From Bacteroidales bacterium (GTDB lineage: Bacteria > Bacteroidota > Bacteroidia > Bacteroidales > UBA10428), in contig JAFGKY010000002.1 of assembly GCA_016928305.1 (NCBI GenBank), positions 124,001 to 188,000 of the forward strand: a stretch of DNA of 64,000 nt, in the 5' to 3' direction. Shown piece after piece: positions 15,829-24,262 of this stretch (its first letter is position 1; every line of letters begins with the position of its first letter). Under the pieces are notes generated by a model, which was not told where the DNA came from, did not search any database, and saw nothing but the letters and a program-made list of their open reading frames with translations. Both the position numbers and the translations under genes were made by a program.

Positions 15829-17208
15829 TCAGTTTTTATACCGTATCCATTTCCACAATTCTTTGTACGAAACCTTCTTCCCGTACATCAATATACCGGT
15901 CCGGTATATTTTGCCAGCCATCCATGTGGTAGCCAGAAAAGTCAATACAAGCAGAAGTGCCGACGACAGGATTTGCACAAAGGGTGGCATTCCAAAAGGT
16001 ATGCGTGCCATCATGATAATGGGAGAAGTCAAAGGGATGATGGAAAACCACACAGCCAGCTTACCCGAAGGATTCAGGAAAGTATTGATCATAATCATAA
16101 GTCCCAGAATAAGAGGAATTATAACGGGAAACATGAATTGCTGTGTGTCTGTTTCATTGTCAGAAGCTGCGCCAATAGCAGCAAATAATGATCCGTAAAG
16201 AATATACCCTCCCAGAAAATAGAAAATAAAAGCACCGATGACCAACACGAAGTTTACCTGTTTTAATTGTTTGAAAACACCGTTGAGAAAACTTGTAGTT
16301 GTCTGATCATCAGCGGTTTGCGACTGACTGGTACCGGCGGCCATAACATTGCCGGGAGCAACTTGTTCTGTAGCTTGCTTTACCGGCTCGGGTGAAACAA
16401 ATTGCTGGGCAATACCCGAAATTGCAAAAGTGAGGATCAGCCAGGCGATAAATTGTGTTAATCCGGTTAAACCTATGCCAAGTATTTTACCCATCATAAG
16501 CTGAAAAGGTGTGACACTGGAGATAATAACCTCAATGATCCGGCTTGTTTTTTCTTCCAGTACGCCACGCATTACCTGGGCTCCAAACATAAAAATGAAT
16601 AAATAAATCAGAAATCCTCCGATATAGCCAAGCCATCTTTTCACATCGGTAGCATCCTCTCCCCCTTTTTGCCAGTTTTTCCAGTCAATGCGTTTTAAGT
16701 TTACTTTCGTTTCAAAGGAATGAATATCATCAACCGGTATTTTGTTAACGATAAGCTTGTTATTAAAAAGATGCTTTTCAATAGATTTGGATATATGAAG
16801 TTCCAGGCCAAGCGATGGTGGCTTGCGGTAATAAAAATCAACATACGATTCTCTTCCGGCTGAGATCATCTGTTGTCCAAGGAAAAGTACTCCGTCATAT
16901 GCACCTGCATCATAGGTTCTGAGAACATCCTGAAGCCGGATATTGTTCAGGTAAACGAATTTCATATTCTCCTTATCGGGGATGACATCCCTGAAAAACT
17001 GAAGAGAATCCGGTACCGGTCTGTCATACCTGTCGTATTCCACCACGGCAATGGTCTTTTTTTCATTATCTTCCAGTGTTGTCAGTCTGCCCGGAAGCAC
17101 AATAAGTGCAGCAAAAAGGACGGGACCAAGAAAAGTCATTAAGATGAATGACCTTTTTCTAACACGTGTTATATACTCCCTGATAATAATTAAAGATATC
17201 TTATGCAT
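15829..17208 (-). CDS. ABC-2 type exporter permease, NatB-like
   Basis: This 459-residue permease has one N-terminal membrane helix, a large extracytoplasmic domain (roughly residues 50-180), and about five further helices in the C-terminal half. That is the NatB/YhaP layout of ABC-2 exporters. The REYITRVRKRSFILMTFLGP start is typical. I chose the ATG giving MHKISLII, 10 bp after the ATPase stop. Two upstream ATGs (17226 and 17238) would overlap that gene by up to 20 bp. An unusual low-complexity stretch rich in Gln, Ala and Thr lies around residues 275-305. It pairs with the ATP-binding gene just upstream; the exported substrate is unknown (Na+ in B. subtilis NatAB). Confidence 0.85.
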   Translation of the reverse strand: MHKISLIIIREYITRVRKRSFILMTFLGPVLFAALIVLPGRLTTLEDNEKKTIAVVEYDRYDRPVPDSLQFFRDVIPDKENMKFVYLNNIRLQDVLRTYDAGAYDGVLFLGQQMISAGRESYVDFYYRKPPSLGLELHISKSIEKHLFNNKLIVNKIPVDDIHSFETKVNLKRIDWKNWQKGGEDATDVKRWLGYIGGFLIYLFIFMFGAQVMRGVLEEKTSRIIEVIISSVTPFQLMMGKILGIGLTGLTQFIAWLILTFAISGIAQQFVSPEPVKQATEQVAPGNVMAAGTSQSQTADDQTTTSFLNGVFKQLKQVNFVLVIGAFIFYFLGGYILYGSLFAAIGAASDNETDTQQFMFPVIIPLILGLMIMINTFLNPSGKLAVWFSIIPLTSPIIMMARIPFGMPPFVQILSSALLLVLTFLATTWMAGKIYRTGILMYGKKVSYKELWKWIRYKN

Positions 17209-17218
17209 GGATTTTGAT

Positions 17219-18148
17219 TTAATCATGCTGTGATTCAATAACGTTTATGAATATTTCATTCATACCCGGGATTACCTCCTTGAAAGAGATCACATCTGAA
17301 ACCGGTAATATCCTTTTCAATATCTCATTTCCGTGCAGGCCTTTTTTTGCTCTTAACCGGATAATAATGCCGGTCTGGCTTTTTTCCTGATCAACCAGTT
17401 CAAAATCACCGTTCAGTGTCGGCATGATTTCAGCCGGATCACCCCTGAATCCTATCTCATAAAGATCAGTTCTGTATCGCATACGGATATCATGCACATC
17501 CCCTTCAAGAATTGTTTTGGCTTTATTAATAAGTGTAATGTGGTCACAAAGTTCTTCTACCGATCCCATATCATGAGTTGAGAATAGAATGGTGGCTCCC
17601 TGTTTCTTCAGGTCAAGAATCTCGTTCTTCAGCAAGTTGGTATTGATGGGATCAAATCCGCTGAAAGGTTCATCGAATATCAGCAGTTCGGGTTCATGCA
17701 ATACCGTAACAATGAATTGAACTTTTTGCTGCATTCCCTTGGATAATTCCTCTACTTTCTTGTTCCACCAGGGTTGTATCTCAAATTTTTCAAACCAGTA
17801 TTTCAGTTTTGCAATTGCATCCTGTTTGCTCATTCCCTTAAGCCTGGCCAGGTATATGGACTGCTCACCCACCTTCATTTTTTTATACAGACCTCTTTCC
17901 TCGGGCAGGTAACCGATGCGATGGGTATCATCAGCAGTAAACCTTTTACCTCTAAAAAAAAGTTCACCTTCATCCGGGGCGGTTATCCGGTTTATGATTC
18001 GGAGCAGAGTGGTTTTTCCGGCACCGTTAGGGCCCAGCAAACCGTATATCGATCCCTCGGGAATATGAACTGTGACATTATCAAGGGCAACCTGTGATGA
18101 ATATCGCTTAACAATATTGTGTACCTTAAAGATTTCGTTCCCGGGCAT
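17219..18148 (-). CDS. ABC transporter ATP-binding protein, NatA-like
   Basis: This 309-residue ATPase has Walker A GPNGAGKTT near residue 39, a Q-loop region GYLPEERGLYKKM, the signature LSKGMQQKV near residue 138, Walker B LLIFDEPFSGFDP near residue 160, and a switch histidine in FSTHDMGS. The YLPEERGLY stretch and the ~90-residue C-terminal extension are typical of ABC-2/NatA exporters in Bacteroidota. It directly precedes the permease gene and should form the NatAB complex with it. It is 56 bp downstream of dnaJ. That spacer contains a degenerate TTAGTAG word repeat. Confidence 0.9.
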   Translation of the reverse strand: MPGNEIFKVHNIVKRYSSQVALDNVTVHIPEGSIYGLLGPNGAGKTTLLRIINRITAPDEGELFFRGKRFTADDTHRIGYLPEERGLYKKMKVGEQSIYLARLKGMSKQDAIAKLKYWFEKFEIQPWWNKKVEELSKGMQQKVQFIVTVLHEPELLIFDEPFSGFDPINTNLLKNEILDLKKQGATILFSTHDMGSVEELCDHITLINKAKTILEGDVHDIRMRYRTDLYEIGFRGDPAEIMPTLNGDFELVDQEKSQTGIIIRLRAKKGLHGNEILKRILPVSDVISFKEVIPGMNEIFINVIESQHD

Positions 18149-18152
18149 AATG

Positions 18153-18182
18153 AATTAGTAGTTAGTAGCTAGGAGTTAGTAG
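18153..18182. repeat. Degenerate TTAGTAG word repeat
   Basis: The spacer between dnaJ and the ABC ATPase gene contains four imperfect, near-tandem copies of TTAGTAG/TAGCTAG. Similar short-word repeats of different sequence occur in nearby spacers (19388-19412, 20112-20137, 20165-20190, 23326-23356). Confidence 0.5.
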
Positions 18183-18204
18183 AATATGGTTGTTTATTTT
18201 CATT

Positions 18205-19359
18205 CTATTCAAAATAGTTACGCATCCGGTCAAAGAATGTGCCATCTGCTTTCCCTTTTTCAGGCTTAAAATTAGGAGACTCATCCAGTTTCTCCAGTAC
18301 TTTTCTTTCCTCTTTTGAAAGATATTTAGGAACCCATACATTAATGCTTACCAGGAGATCACCGTGTCCGTAACTATTCACTTCAGGTAATCCTTTTCCC
18401 CGTAACCTGAGAATTTTTCCGGGTTGAGTGCCGGATTCAATTTTTATTTTGACCTTACCATCGATGGTAGTCACTTCAATCTGGCCACCAAGTGCAGCCT
18501 GTGCAAACGACAGGTTAAGATTATACAACAAATCGTTCCCTTCCCTTATGAGTTCGGGATGTTCTTGTTCCTCAATAATAACCAGCAGATCTCCGTTAAT
18601 ACCGCCACGTCTGGCTGCGTTACCTTTACCGCTGACGGAAAGTTGCATTCCTTCGGCAACACCTGCCGGTATCTTAACCGGGATGACTTCCTGTCCTCTT
18701 ATTACACCTTCACCGGCACATTTGGGGCATTTTGATTTGATGATCTTACCTTCACCTTCACACGAAGGACAAAGTTGGGTTGTTGACATTTGCCCTAAAA
18801 AGGTGCTGGTGACCCGGGTAACATGACCTGAGCCACGACATGTGGAACAGGTAGTATAGGCATTTCCTCCGGTTGCACCTGTACCCGAACACTCATCACA
18901 GCGGATGTATTTTGAGACTTTCAGTTTTTTCTCAACACCTTTGAATATTTCCTCGAGTGACAATCTTACTTTTACCCTGAGATTAGACCCTTTGCTCACC
19001 CTGCGGCCACTCTCTCTTGTCCTGCCGCCAAAGCCCCCAAAGCCTCCAAATCCGAAATCACCAAAGATATCACCAAACTGAGAGAAGATATCTTCAATGG
19101 TCATACCGTGCCCTCCAAAGCCTCCATTTGCACCGCCTAATCCCGCATGTCCAAACTGATCATACCGGGTGCGTTTCTGCTGATCGCTAAGCACTTCATA
19201 AGCTTCGGCAGCTTCTTTGAATTTTTCTTCTGCTTCCTTATTCCCGGGATTCCTGTCGGGATGATACTTCAACGCCTGCTGACGGTATGCTTTTTTGATC
19301 TCCTCCTGGGAAGCATTTCTGGAAACCTGAAGTATTTCGTAATAATCTCTTTTTGCCAT
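18205..19359 (-). CDS. dnaJ: Chaperone protein DnaJ (Hsp40)
   Basis: This 384-residue type I J-protein stimulates DnaK ATPase and delivers unfolded clients. The J domain (residues 1-70) has the HPD motif in [10 protein letters not shown] Gly/Phe-rich region follows (GGFGGHG to GGFGGFGG). Four CxxCxGxG zinc-finger repeats come next ([32 protein letters not shown]) and then the two C-terminal client-binding domains. Length and order are standard. grpE lies 76 bp upstream in the same direction, so grpE-dnaJ is a heat-shock unit; dnaK is not in the window. Confidence 0.97.
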   Translation of the reverse strand: MAKRDYYEILQVSRNASQEEIKKAYRQQALKYHPDRNPGNKEAEEKFKEAAEAYEVLSDQQKRTRYDQFGHAGLGGANGGFGGHGMTIEDIFSQFGDIFGDFGFGGFGGFGGRTRESGRRVSKGSNLRVKVRLSLEEIFKGVEKKLKVSKYIRCDECSGTGATGGNAYTTCSTCRGSGHVTRVTSTFLGQMSTTQLCPSCEGEGKIIKSKCPKCAGEGVIRGQEVIPVKIPAGVAEGMQLSVSGKGNAARRGGINGDLLVIIEEQEHPELIREGNDLLYNLNLSFAQAALGGQIEVTTIDGKVKIKIESGTQPGKILRLRGKGLPEVNSYGHGDLLVSINVWVPKYLSKEERKVLEKLDESPNFKPEKGKADGTFFDRMRNYFE

Positions 19360-19387
19360 GCGCTGATGGGTCTTTAAAAAAAGATGT

Positions 19388-19412
19388 GAGAATCAAGAAC
19401 CAAGATACAAGA
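19388..19412. repeat. Degenerate AAGAACCA word repeat
   Basis: The grpE-dnaJ spacer carries three imperfect consecutive copies of (A)AGAAcCA/AGATaCA. The same words appear in opposite orientation at about 20165-20190 beside the tRNA gene. Confidence 0.45.
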
Positions 19413-19435
19413 CATTTTGCTGATGATATATTGTC

Positions 19436-20014
19436 TTATTCGCCTACTACTACTTTTGAGAAGCGTATAACTTTGTCATGCAATACATATCCCTTCTCAA
19501 CCACATCGACAATTTTGCCTTTCTGCTCTTCAGTGGGAGCCGGTATGGCTGCTACGGCCTCATGAAAATCAAAATTAAAAGTTTCGTTGATTGGATTAAT
19601 TTCTTTTATCCCCTGCTGCTGAAGGAACTCCTTAAAATGATTGTATATTAATGTCACACCGTTCCTGAGTGATTCCACATCGTTGGCTTGTTCCATAGCT
19701 TTCAATGCTCTTTCAAAATTATCCAGTACGGGCAGTATTCTCTGCAGCAGTTCATCGCCGGCTGTTTTAATAAGTTCCATTCTTTCTTTCAGCGTGCGCT
19801 TCCGGTAGTTGTCAAACTCAGCACTTAACCGAAGGTACTTGTCGTGAAGCTCCAAATATTTTTCTTCATTTGCCTTCAGCGCAGCTTTAGTCTTCTCTTT
19901 CTCATGTTCGTGCTCATGAGCATGTTTCTTCCCATCGTGAACAGTCTTACTGTCTTGTTTAGCTGCATATTTTGATTTAGATTGCTTTTTTTCAGGTTTT
20001 TCGCTGCTCGTCAT
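19436..20014 (-). CDS. grpE: Nucleotide exchange factor GrpE
   Basis: This 192-residue GrpE releases ADP from DnaK. The long coiled-coil (roughly residues 45-110, with KYLRLSAEFDNYRKRTLKE) and the C-terminal beta-wing (NFDFHEAVAAIP and KGYVLHDKVIRFSKVVV) are diagnostic. The first ~45 residues are disordered, Lys-rich and contain a His/Glu run (HAHEHEHE, residues 31-38) that is not part of the usual fold. It precedes dnaJ. An imperfect dyad (CCTGcCAA/TTGaCAGG, 20062-20095) upstream could be regulatory. Confidence 0.95.
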   Translation of the reverse strand: MTSSEKPEKKQSKSKYAAKQDSKTVHDGKKHAHEHEHEKEKTKAALKANEEKYLELHDKYLRLSAEFDNYRKRTLKERMELIKTAGDELLQRILPVLDNFERALKAMEQANDVESLRNGVTLIYNHFKEFLQQQGIKEINPINETFNFDFHEAVAAIPAPTEEQKGKIVDVVEKGYVLHDKVIRFSKVVVGE

Positions 20015-20061
20015 TTTATTGAACTGAATTGAATTAGACGTTTCCTCGAATGCTCAAATTA

Positions 20062-20095
20062 CCTGCCAAGGTTGAAAAACCGACAAATTGACAGG
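20062..20095 (-). promoter_or_regulatory. Imperfect dyad upstream of grpE-dnaJ
   Basis: CCTGCCAA (20062-20069) and TTGACAGG (20088-20095) are inverted repeats with one mismatch and an 18-nt gap, about 50-80 bp before the grpE start. On the coding strand a TTTG at the distal arm and TAATTTG beyond the proximal arm resemble promoter elements, so the dyad may overlap the promoter. It is not a CIRCE element. Confidence 0.3.
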
Positions 20096-20244
20096 AACCT
20101 GAAAAATATGTGGCGATTTGGTGATCTGGTGATTTAATTTCCGTATTGTCTTTAATCTTTTATCTTAAATCTGGGTTCTTGGTTCTCGGCTCAAAAAAAA
20201 GCTCTCCGCAATCCTTCCATTGCCAAAGAGCTGTCTTTTTTCCG

Positions 20245-20316
20245 TAGCCCGTAGGGGAATCGAACCCCTGTTACCAGGATGAAAACCTGACGTCCTAACC
20301 CCTAGACGAACGGGCC
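20245..20316 (-). tRNA. tRNA-Glu (anticodon TTC)
   Basis: On the minus strand a 72-nt cloverleaf runs from GGCCCGT to ACGGGCT with discriminator A. The D-arm is GTCTA...TTAGGAC. The anticodon arm TCAGG-TTTTCAT-CCTGG has TTC at the centre, and the T-arm GGGG-TTCGATT-CCCC contains the universal TTCGA. The first acceptor pair is a G-U wobble. CCA is not encoded. The anticodon reads GAA/GAG, hence glutamate. Confidence 0.95.
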
Positions 20317-20481
20317 ATTTTTGGGTTTGCAAAAATAAAATAAATTTACTTCCCTCCAACAGGATACAATAAATATTTTTTATGTTTTAGTCTGTTTAAT
20401 TCATGAATTTCTTTTAATGAACAGATTACGATTAAGTCACATTAACTTTTCTTCCAAAACTAAGTGTAACTAAATCGGGCT

Positions 20482-20530
20482 AACCTGCTTTAACACAGAA
20501 TAATCTGTGTTTTTATGAATAGGGCAGGTT
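20482..20530. repeat. Nested inverted repeat downstream of the tandem unknown genes
   Basis: An outer perfect 7-bp pair, AACCTGC (20482-20488) and GCAGGTT (20524-20530), encloses an inner perfect 8-bp hairpin, AACACAGA (20492-20499) and TCTGTGTT (20504-20511), with a 4-nt loop and five further T on the plus strand. It lies 20 bp after the last paralog stop. On the plus strand it resembles a terminator, but no plus-strand gene precedes it. The rest of the 20317-20549 spacer is AT-rich and featureless. Confidence 0.5.
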
Positions 20531-20549
20531 ATCTGTTAAAGGTATATTT

Positions 20550-21110
20550 TTAATTATATTTCCATGTAACCCGGATCTCCGTTACCTTGTCTCCCTGTGT
20601 CATCGATTTTGTAAAATCAACCTTAACGGAAGCCACTCCGTGAATTTCCATAGCTTTTTCAATCCAGCCGGCTATTCGGTTTTCGATCACCGGATGTGGC
20701 TCATCAAACCTTGAGATCTGTAATAATACCCAGTCGTCGCCTCTATCAGCAACCTCCATATTGGATGGCTGATAATAGGTTGAGAATATTTTGCTGGCCT
20801 TGCTGATTATAAAGAATGGTGAAGTTGCCTTAATAAAAAATTTATAAATCCCTGTCAGGGCAATCTCAGCGCTAAACCGTCCGCATTGCCACGCACCTTG
20901 CATAGCATCATTATAAAACATTTCACCCAGCTTTTGCGTGGGAATTATACCGGCATCTTTCAAAGAATACCAATTGGAAGGAAGAATGGTTTCCTGAAAA
21001 ATAATTCGCGAACTATCCGGTAAGGCCTCAAGCCAATCCATGTATCTTTCACTGTGAGCTTTTTTAATAAAATCAGGAATTGATTTTACTGCAGAACCTT
21101 TAATTTCCAT
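20550..21110 (-). CDS. Uncharacterised protein, second copy of a tandem paralog pair (DUF2378-like?)
   Basis: This 186-residue soluble protein has no signal or membrane segment. It begins MEIKGSAVKSIPDFIK, then WLEALPDSSRIIF, a PSNWYSLKDAGIIPTQKLGEMFY block, GRFSAEIALTGIYKFF, and a C-terminal strand pattern ending VTEIRVTWKY. The upstream gene is a clear paralog with the same blocks in the same order. Length and layout (WY motif, GRxSAE, R-I-AGW, terminal E-x-x-W strand) recall the DUF2378/TIGR02265 family and V4R-like folds, but I cannot confirm this. It follows its paralog by 58 bp and mpl further up, so the three may be co-transcribed. Function unknown. Confidence 0.7.
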   Translation of the reverse strand: MEIKGSAVKSIPDFIKKAHSERYMDWLEALPDSSRIIFQETILPSNWYSLKDAGIIPTQKLGEMFYNDAMQGAWQCGRFSAEIALTGIYKFFIKATSPFFIISKASKIFSTYYQPSNMEVADRGDDWVLLQISRFDEPHPVIENRIAGWIEKAMEIHGVASVKVDFTKSMTQGDKVTEIRVTWKYN

Positions 21111-21168
21111 AGGATTTACAATAATTGTTGGTAGTTAATTGAAAATACATATTTAATGAAAAGAAATA

Positions 21169-21726
21169 TCAACTCCAAATAATAGTAATTTCCGTCACCG
21201 GATCACCTGTGGTAAGAGATTTTGTTATTTCAACGCGTGAGGCTTTAACTCCCTGTATATCAAGTGCTCTTTCAATCCATCCGGCAATTCTGTTTTCAAT
21301 GATTCCACTTGGATCATTTACCTGGGTTATATGCAGTTTTGCACCGTCATTGTTTGATTCAGCGACTTTAAACTGAACCGGTTTGTAAAAAGTGGCAAGA
21401 ATCCTTCCTCCTGTTGCAACTACCATTTTGGAAGGGGCTGCCATAAGAAAGAATTTGTATATACCTTTCAGGCTTGATTCTGCACTGTATCTTCCACATT
21501 CACGGGAGGCCTTTTTTACATCTCCATCGAAAGCAACCTGACCCAGTATTTCGGTGGGAACAATGGCAGCATCCTGCATTACATACCATTCGGAAGGTTT
21601 TATGGATGCATTGAAGATCGCTGCACTGGGTGCCGGAAGTTTGGATAACCATTCCCTGAATTTGTCGGGGAATTTAGTCTTTATGTATTCGGGTATTGTC
21701 CGAACAGCTGAACCTTTAATTTCCAT
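21169..21726 (-). CDS. Uncharacterised protein, first copy of a tandem paralog pair (DUF2378-like?)
   Basis: This 185-residue protein is paralogous to the next gene downstream: the same MEIKGSAV-R/K-IP start, W-L--LP---S-AIF, PSEWYVMQDAAIVPTEILG, GRYSAESSLKGIYKFF, ENRIAGWIERALDIQGVKASRVEITKSLTTGDPVTEI. Identity by eye is about 40-45%, so the duplication is old and both copies are under constraint. It starts 46 bp after mpl stops, so it is probably in that operon. No catalytic triad or metal site is evident. The conserved Trp-Tyr and Gly-Arg-Tyr/Phe-Ser-Ala-Glu positions are the best candidates for a ligand pocket. Confidence 0.7.
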   Translation of the reverse strand: MEIKGSAVRTIPEYIKTKFPDKFREWLSKLPAPSAAIFNASIKPSEWYVMQDAAIVPTEILGQVAFDGDVKKASRECGRYSAESSLKGIYKFFLMAAPSKMVVATGGRILATFYKPVQFKVAESNNDGAKLHITQVNDPSGIIENRIAGWIERALDIQGVKASRVEITKSLTTGDPVTEITIIWS

Positions 21727-21772
21727 TGTCAGTCTTTTTAAAAACTTATTAATAACTTAATAAACATCTAAA

Positions 21773-23155
21773 TTATAGCTTTTCCCCCGTAATCTTGCCG
21801 GCTAATTCTTGAAAATTTATTCCTGAAAAGTTTCCGGAGCTCATCATCAGTAACACCGATCCTTTCCATGAAAGAGAAAGCAGGTGCTCCTGCAATGCTG
21901 CAGCCGATGTAAAGACCATAAGCTTGTCATCATAGAAAGCCGCTTTGACTTCAGCCGGTGTGATCATTTCCAGCCTTTTATGAACGACAGTTTCAGGATT
22001 GTAAAAGACAATAGCTTCATCGGCCTGTTTCATGGTCATCCTGTATTGGGAGAGAAACGATTTGGTAAGGCTGCTGTACGTGTGCAATTCCAGACAAGCT
22101 ACCAGTTTACGGTCTGGAAATTGTTCTTTAACCGCTTCAAGAGTTGCTTTCACTTTGGATGGTGAATGTGCAAAATCAAGGTATATTGTTGTTTCGGAAT
22201 TACCTGCAAGCATCTGGAGCCGTTTTCCTGCTCCCTTGAAACTTGAGATAGCCTTATAAAACGAATCACTGTTTATTCCCAATTCTTTGCAAATAAGCAT
22301 GGCACCGCCAATATTCTGTAGATTATGATAGCCAAATATTTCCAGGGGGATTTCCTTGTCTTCCACCTTGAGATATGTTTTTTCATCTTTTACTGTAAAG
22401 GCATGGGCCTTATACGGAATTTTCCTGACTCCAGTATTAATCCGATCGGTCATTTTTTTTAGCTCAATATCTTCTTCACTATAAACCAGAACGCCGTCAG
22501 ATGGCAGATTGCAGATAAAGGTTTCAAATTGCTTTTTATACATTTCATAGGTGGAAAAAACATTAATATGATCCCAGGCAATGCCGCTGATCAGTGCAAT
22601 ATGGGGTTTATATACATGAAACTTTGGTCGTGGATCAAGAGCAGATGCCAGGTATTCATCTCCTTCAAAAACGGCAATTCTGGTTTTGTCATCCAGGCTT
22701 ACCATATTATCAAATCCTTCTATGCGGGAACCGACAAGATAGTCAAATTCAGTATGATTGCATCGTAGCACATGCATGATCATGGAGGTAATGGTTGTTT
22801 TTCCATGACTTCCGGCAATAACCACGCGCTTTTTATAGAGCGTTTTTTCAACTATATACTCAGGGAAGGAATATATTTTAATTCCCAGTTTTAACGCCTG
22901 CCATAATTCAGGATTGTCTTTTTGAGCGTGCATGCCAAGTATAACTGCATCGACATCCGGTGTGATCTTTTCCGGAAACCATCCGGCTCTGTCAGGTAAT
23001 AAGCCATGATGCGCCAATCGCGAACGCGAGGGTTCAACAATCCCATCATCGGAACCGGTAATCCGGAGTCCCTGGTTTTTCAATGCTATGGCCAGAGCAT
23101 GCATGGCTGCCCCACCTATGGCAATGAAATGAATACGTAAAGATTTCATGTTCAA
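21773..23155 (-). CDS. mpl: UDP-N-acetylmuramate:L-alanyl-gamma-D-glutamyl-meso-diaminopimelate ligase (murein tripeptide recycling)
   Basis: This 460-residue Mur-ligase homolog attaches recycled murein tripeptide to UDP-MurNAc in the cytoplasm. The N-terminal Rossmann loop is FIAIGGAAMHALA, the ATP loop IAGSHGKTTITSM lies near residue 113, and the FEGDEYLASALDPRPKF block distinguishes Mpl from MurC. LILGMHA-type and NPEL positions near residue 77 also fit Mpl. The Mur C-terminal domain follows, with LDFAHSPSKVKATL. The length is typical (about 450-460). It leads a likely operon with two paralogous unknown genes, which suggests but does not prove a cell-wall link for them. Confidence 0.9.
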   Translation of the reverse strand: MNMKSLRIHFIAIGGAAMHALAIALKNQGLRITGSDDGIVEPSRSRLAHHGLLPDRAGWFPEKITPDVDAVILGMHAQKDNPELWQALKLGIKIYSFPEYIVEKTLYKKRVVIAGSHGKTTITSMIMHVLRCNHTEFDYLVGSRIEGFDNMVSLDDKTRIAVFEGDEYLASALDPRPKFHVYKPHIALISGIAWDHINVFSTYEMYKKQFETFICNLPSDGVLVYSEEDIELKKMTDRINTGVRKIPYKAHAFTVKDEKTYLKVEDKEIPLEIFGYHNLQNIGGAMLICKELGINSDSFYKAISSFKGAGKRLQMLAGNSETTIYLDFAHSPSKVKATLEAVKEQFPDRKLVACLELHTYSSLTKSFLSQYRMTMKQADEAIVFYNPETVVHKRLEMITPAEVKAAFYDDKLMVFTSAAALQEHLLSLSWKGSVLLMMSSGNFSGINFQELAGKITGEKL

Positions 23156-23325
23156 TGATGGTATGATGCAGACCAGACTAATTTACATGATTTGGTGAAA
23201 ATATTAGTATCTTTCCCAGTCAATCTATGAACCAATTAGCTATTTATGGGTTCTTATTATAGAATTTATATAGGCAGTTATCATGAAAACAGCAAACTTT
23301 ACACATCGTTTTTTCATCTCTCCAC

Positions 23326-23356
23326 TCTTCCACCATTCCAATATTCCAACATTCTA
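23326..23356. repeat. Degenerate ATTCCA word repeat
   Basis: Just before the MBL-hydrolase start, the spacer carries four imperfect consecutive copies of ccATTCCA/aTATTCCA. It is another member of the short-word repeats seen in spacers from 18 to 23 kb. Confidence 0.45.
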
Positions 23357-23374
23357 TCTTAACATCCTGGATCC

Positions 23375-24232
23375 ATGAACCTGCATGTAATCAATACCGG
23401 TAACTTTAAACTTGATGGTGGTGCTATGTTCGGTGTAATTCCAAAAAGTCTTTGGGAAAGTCAATATGCTGCCGACGAGAATAACCTGTGTAACTTCAGT
23501 ATGCGATGCCTTGTTGTTGAAACCGACGGGAGAAAAATCATCATTGATGCCGGACTGGGAACTAAACAGGATGAAAAATTCCTGAGGTATTATTATTTAA
23601 ATGGTGACGATTCACTTGAAAGTTCCATGCGTTCACACGGAATCTCAAACAAAGAGATAACCGATGTAATTCTCACGCATCTGCATTTTGATCATTGCGG
23701 TGGAGCCGTTGAATACGACCGTGTAACGCAGTCGTACCAGCCTGCTTTTCCATCAGCTGTTTACTGGATTAGCCGTGATCAGTGGGATTGGGCTATAAAT
23801 CCCAATCCACGTGAAAAAGCCTCCTGCCTGAAAGAAAATTTTATGCCACTTATGGAACACGGGTGTATACGGTTTATTGAAAAAAACATTTTTCTCTTTC
23901 CACAGATCGAAATCAAGCTGTTTTATGGCCATACTGCCGGACTTGCAATACCCATCCTGCATATAGGGGAAAACAAAACACTGGTTTATGCAGCAGATCT
24001 TTTCCCAACCGCTGCCCATTTTCCGGTATCCTGGGTATGCGGTTACGATACCCAGCCTCTTGTCTCTATTCGGGAACGGACAGAATTCCTGAACGAAGCT
24101 TATGAAAAGCAATACACATTCTTTTTTGAACACGATATCCGCACGGAATGCTGCACCTTAAAGCAAACCGAGAAGGGTATACGACCGGATAGATTTATGA
24201 CCCTTGCGGAATTTTTAAGATTAAAATATTGA
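23375..24232 (+). CDS. MBL-fold metallo-hydrolase (AHL-lactonase/YtnP-like)
   Basis: This 285-residue metallo-beta-lactamase-fold enzyme carries the dinuclear zinc motif THLHFDHCGG (HxHxDH) near residue 107. A second ligand histidine is in GHTAGLAI near residue 190, an acidic bridging position in YAADLFPTA, and a late histidine in FFEHDIRTE. The order and length match the lactonase-like MBL subfamily (YtnP, AiiA relatives). No signal peptide is seen, so it acts in the cytoplasm. The substrate may be a lactone or another ester; quorum quenching cannot be inferred from sequence alone. A strong terminator follows the stop. Confidence 0.85.
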   Translation: MNLHVINTGNFKLDGGAMFGVIPKSLWESQYAADENNLCNFSMRCLVVETDGRKIIIDAGLGTKQDEKFLRYYYLNGDDSLESSMRSHGISNKEITDVILTHLHFDHCGGAVEYDRVTQSYQPAFPSAVYWISRDQWDWAINPNPREKASCLKENFMPLMEHGCIRFIEKNIFLFPQIEIKLFYGHTAGLAIPILHIGENKTLVYAADLFPTAAHFPVSWVCGYDTQPLVSIRERTEFLNEAYEKQYTFFFEHDIRTECCTLKQTEKGIRPDRFMTLAEFLRLKY

Positions 24233-24234
24233 GT

Positions 24235-24257
24235 CCACTCTAAAAAGTGGTTTTTTT
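24235..24257 (+). terminator. Rho-independent terminator after the MBL hydrolase gene
   Basis: CCACT (24235-24239), a 6-nt loop, AGTGG (24246-24250) and seven T (24251-24257) begin three bases after the stop codon. Confidence 0.8.
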
Positions 24258-24262
24258 AGCCA

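Noticed and set aside
20482-20530. Nested inverted repeat as a terminator of the minus-strand paralogs
   Set aside because: The T-run follows the hairpin only on the plus strand, so it does not fit as a terminator of those minus-strand genes.
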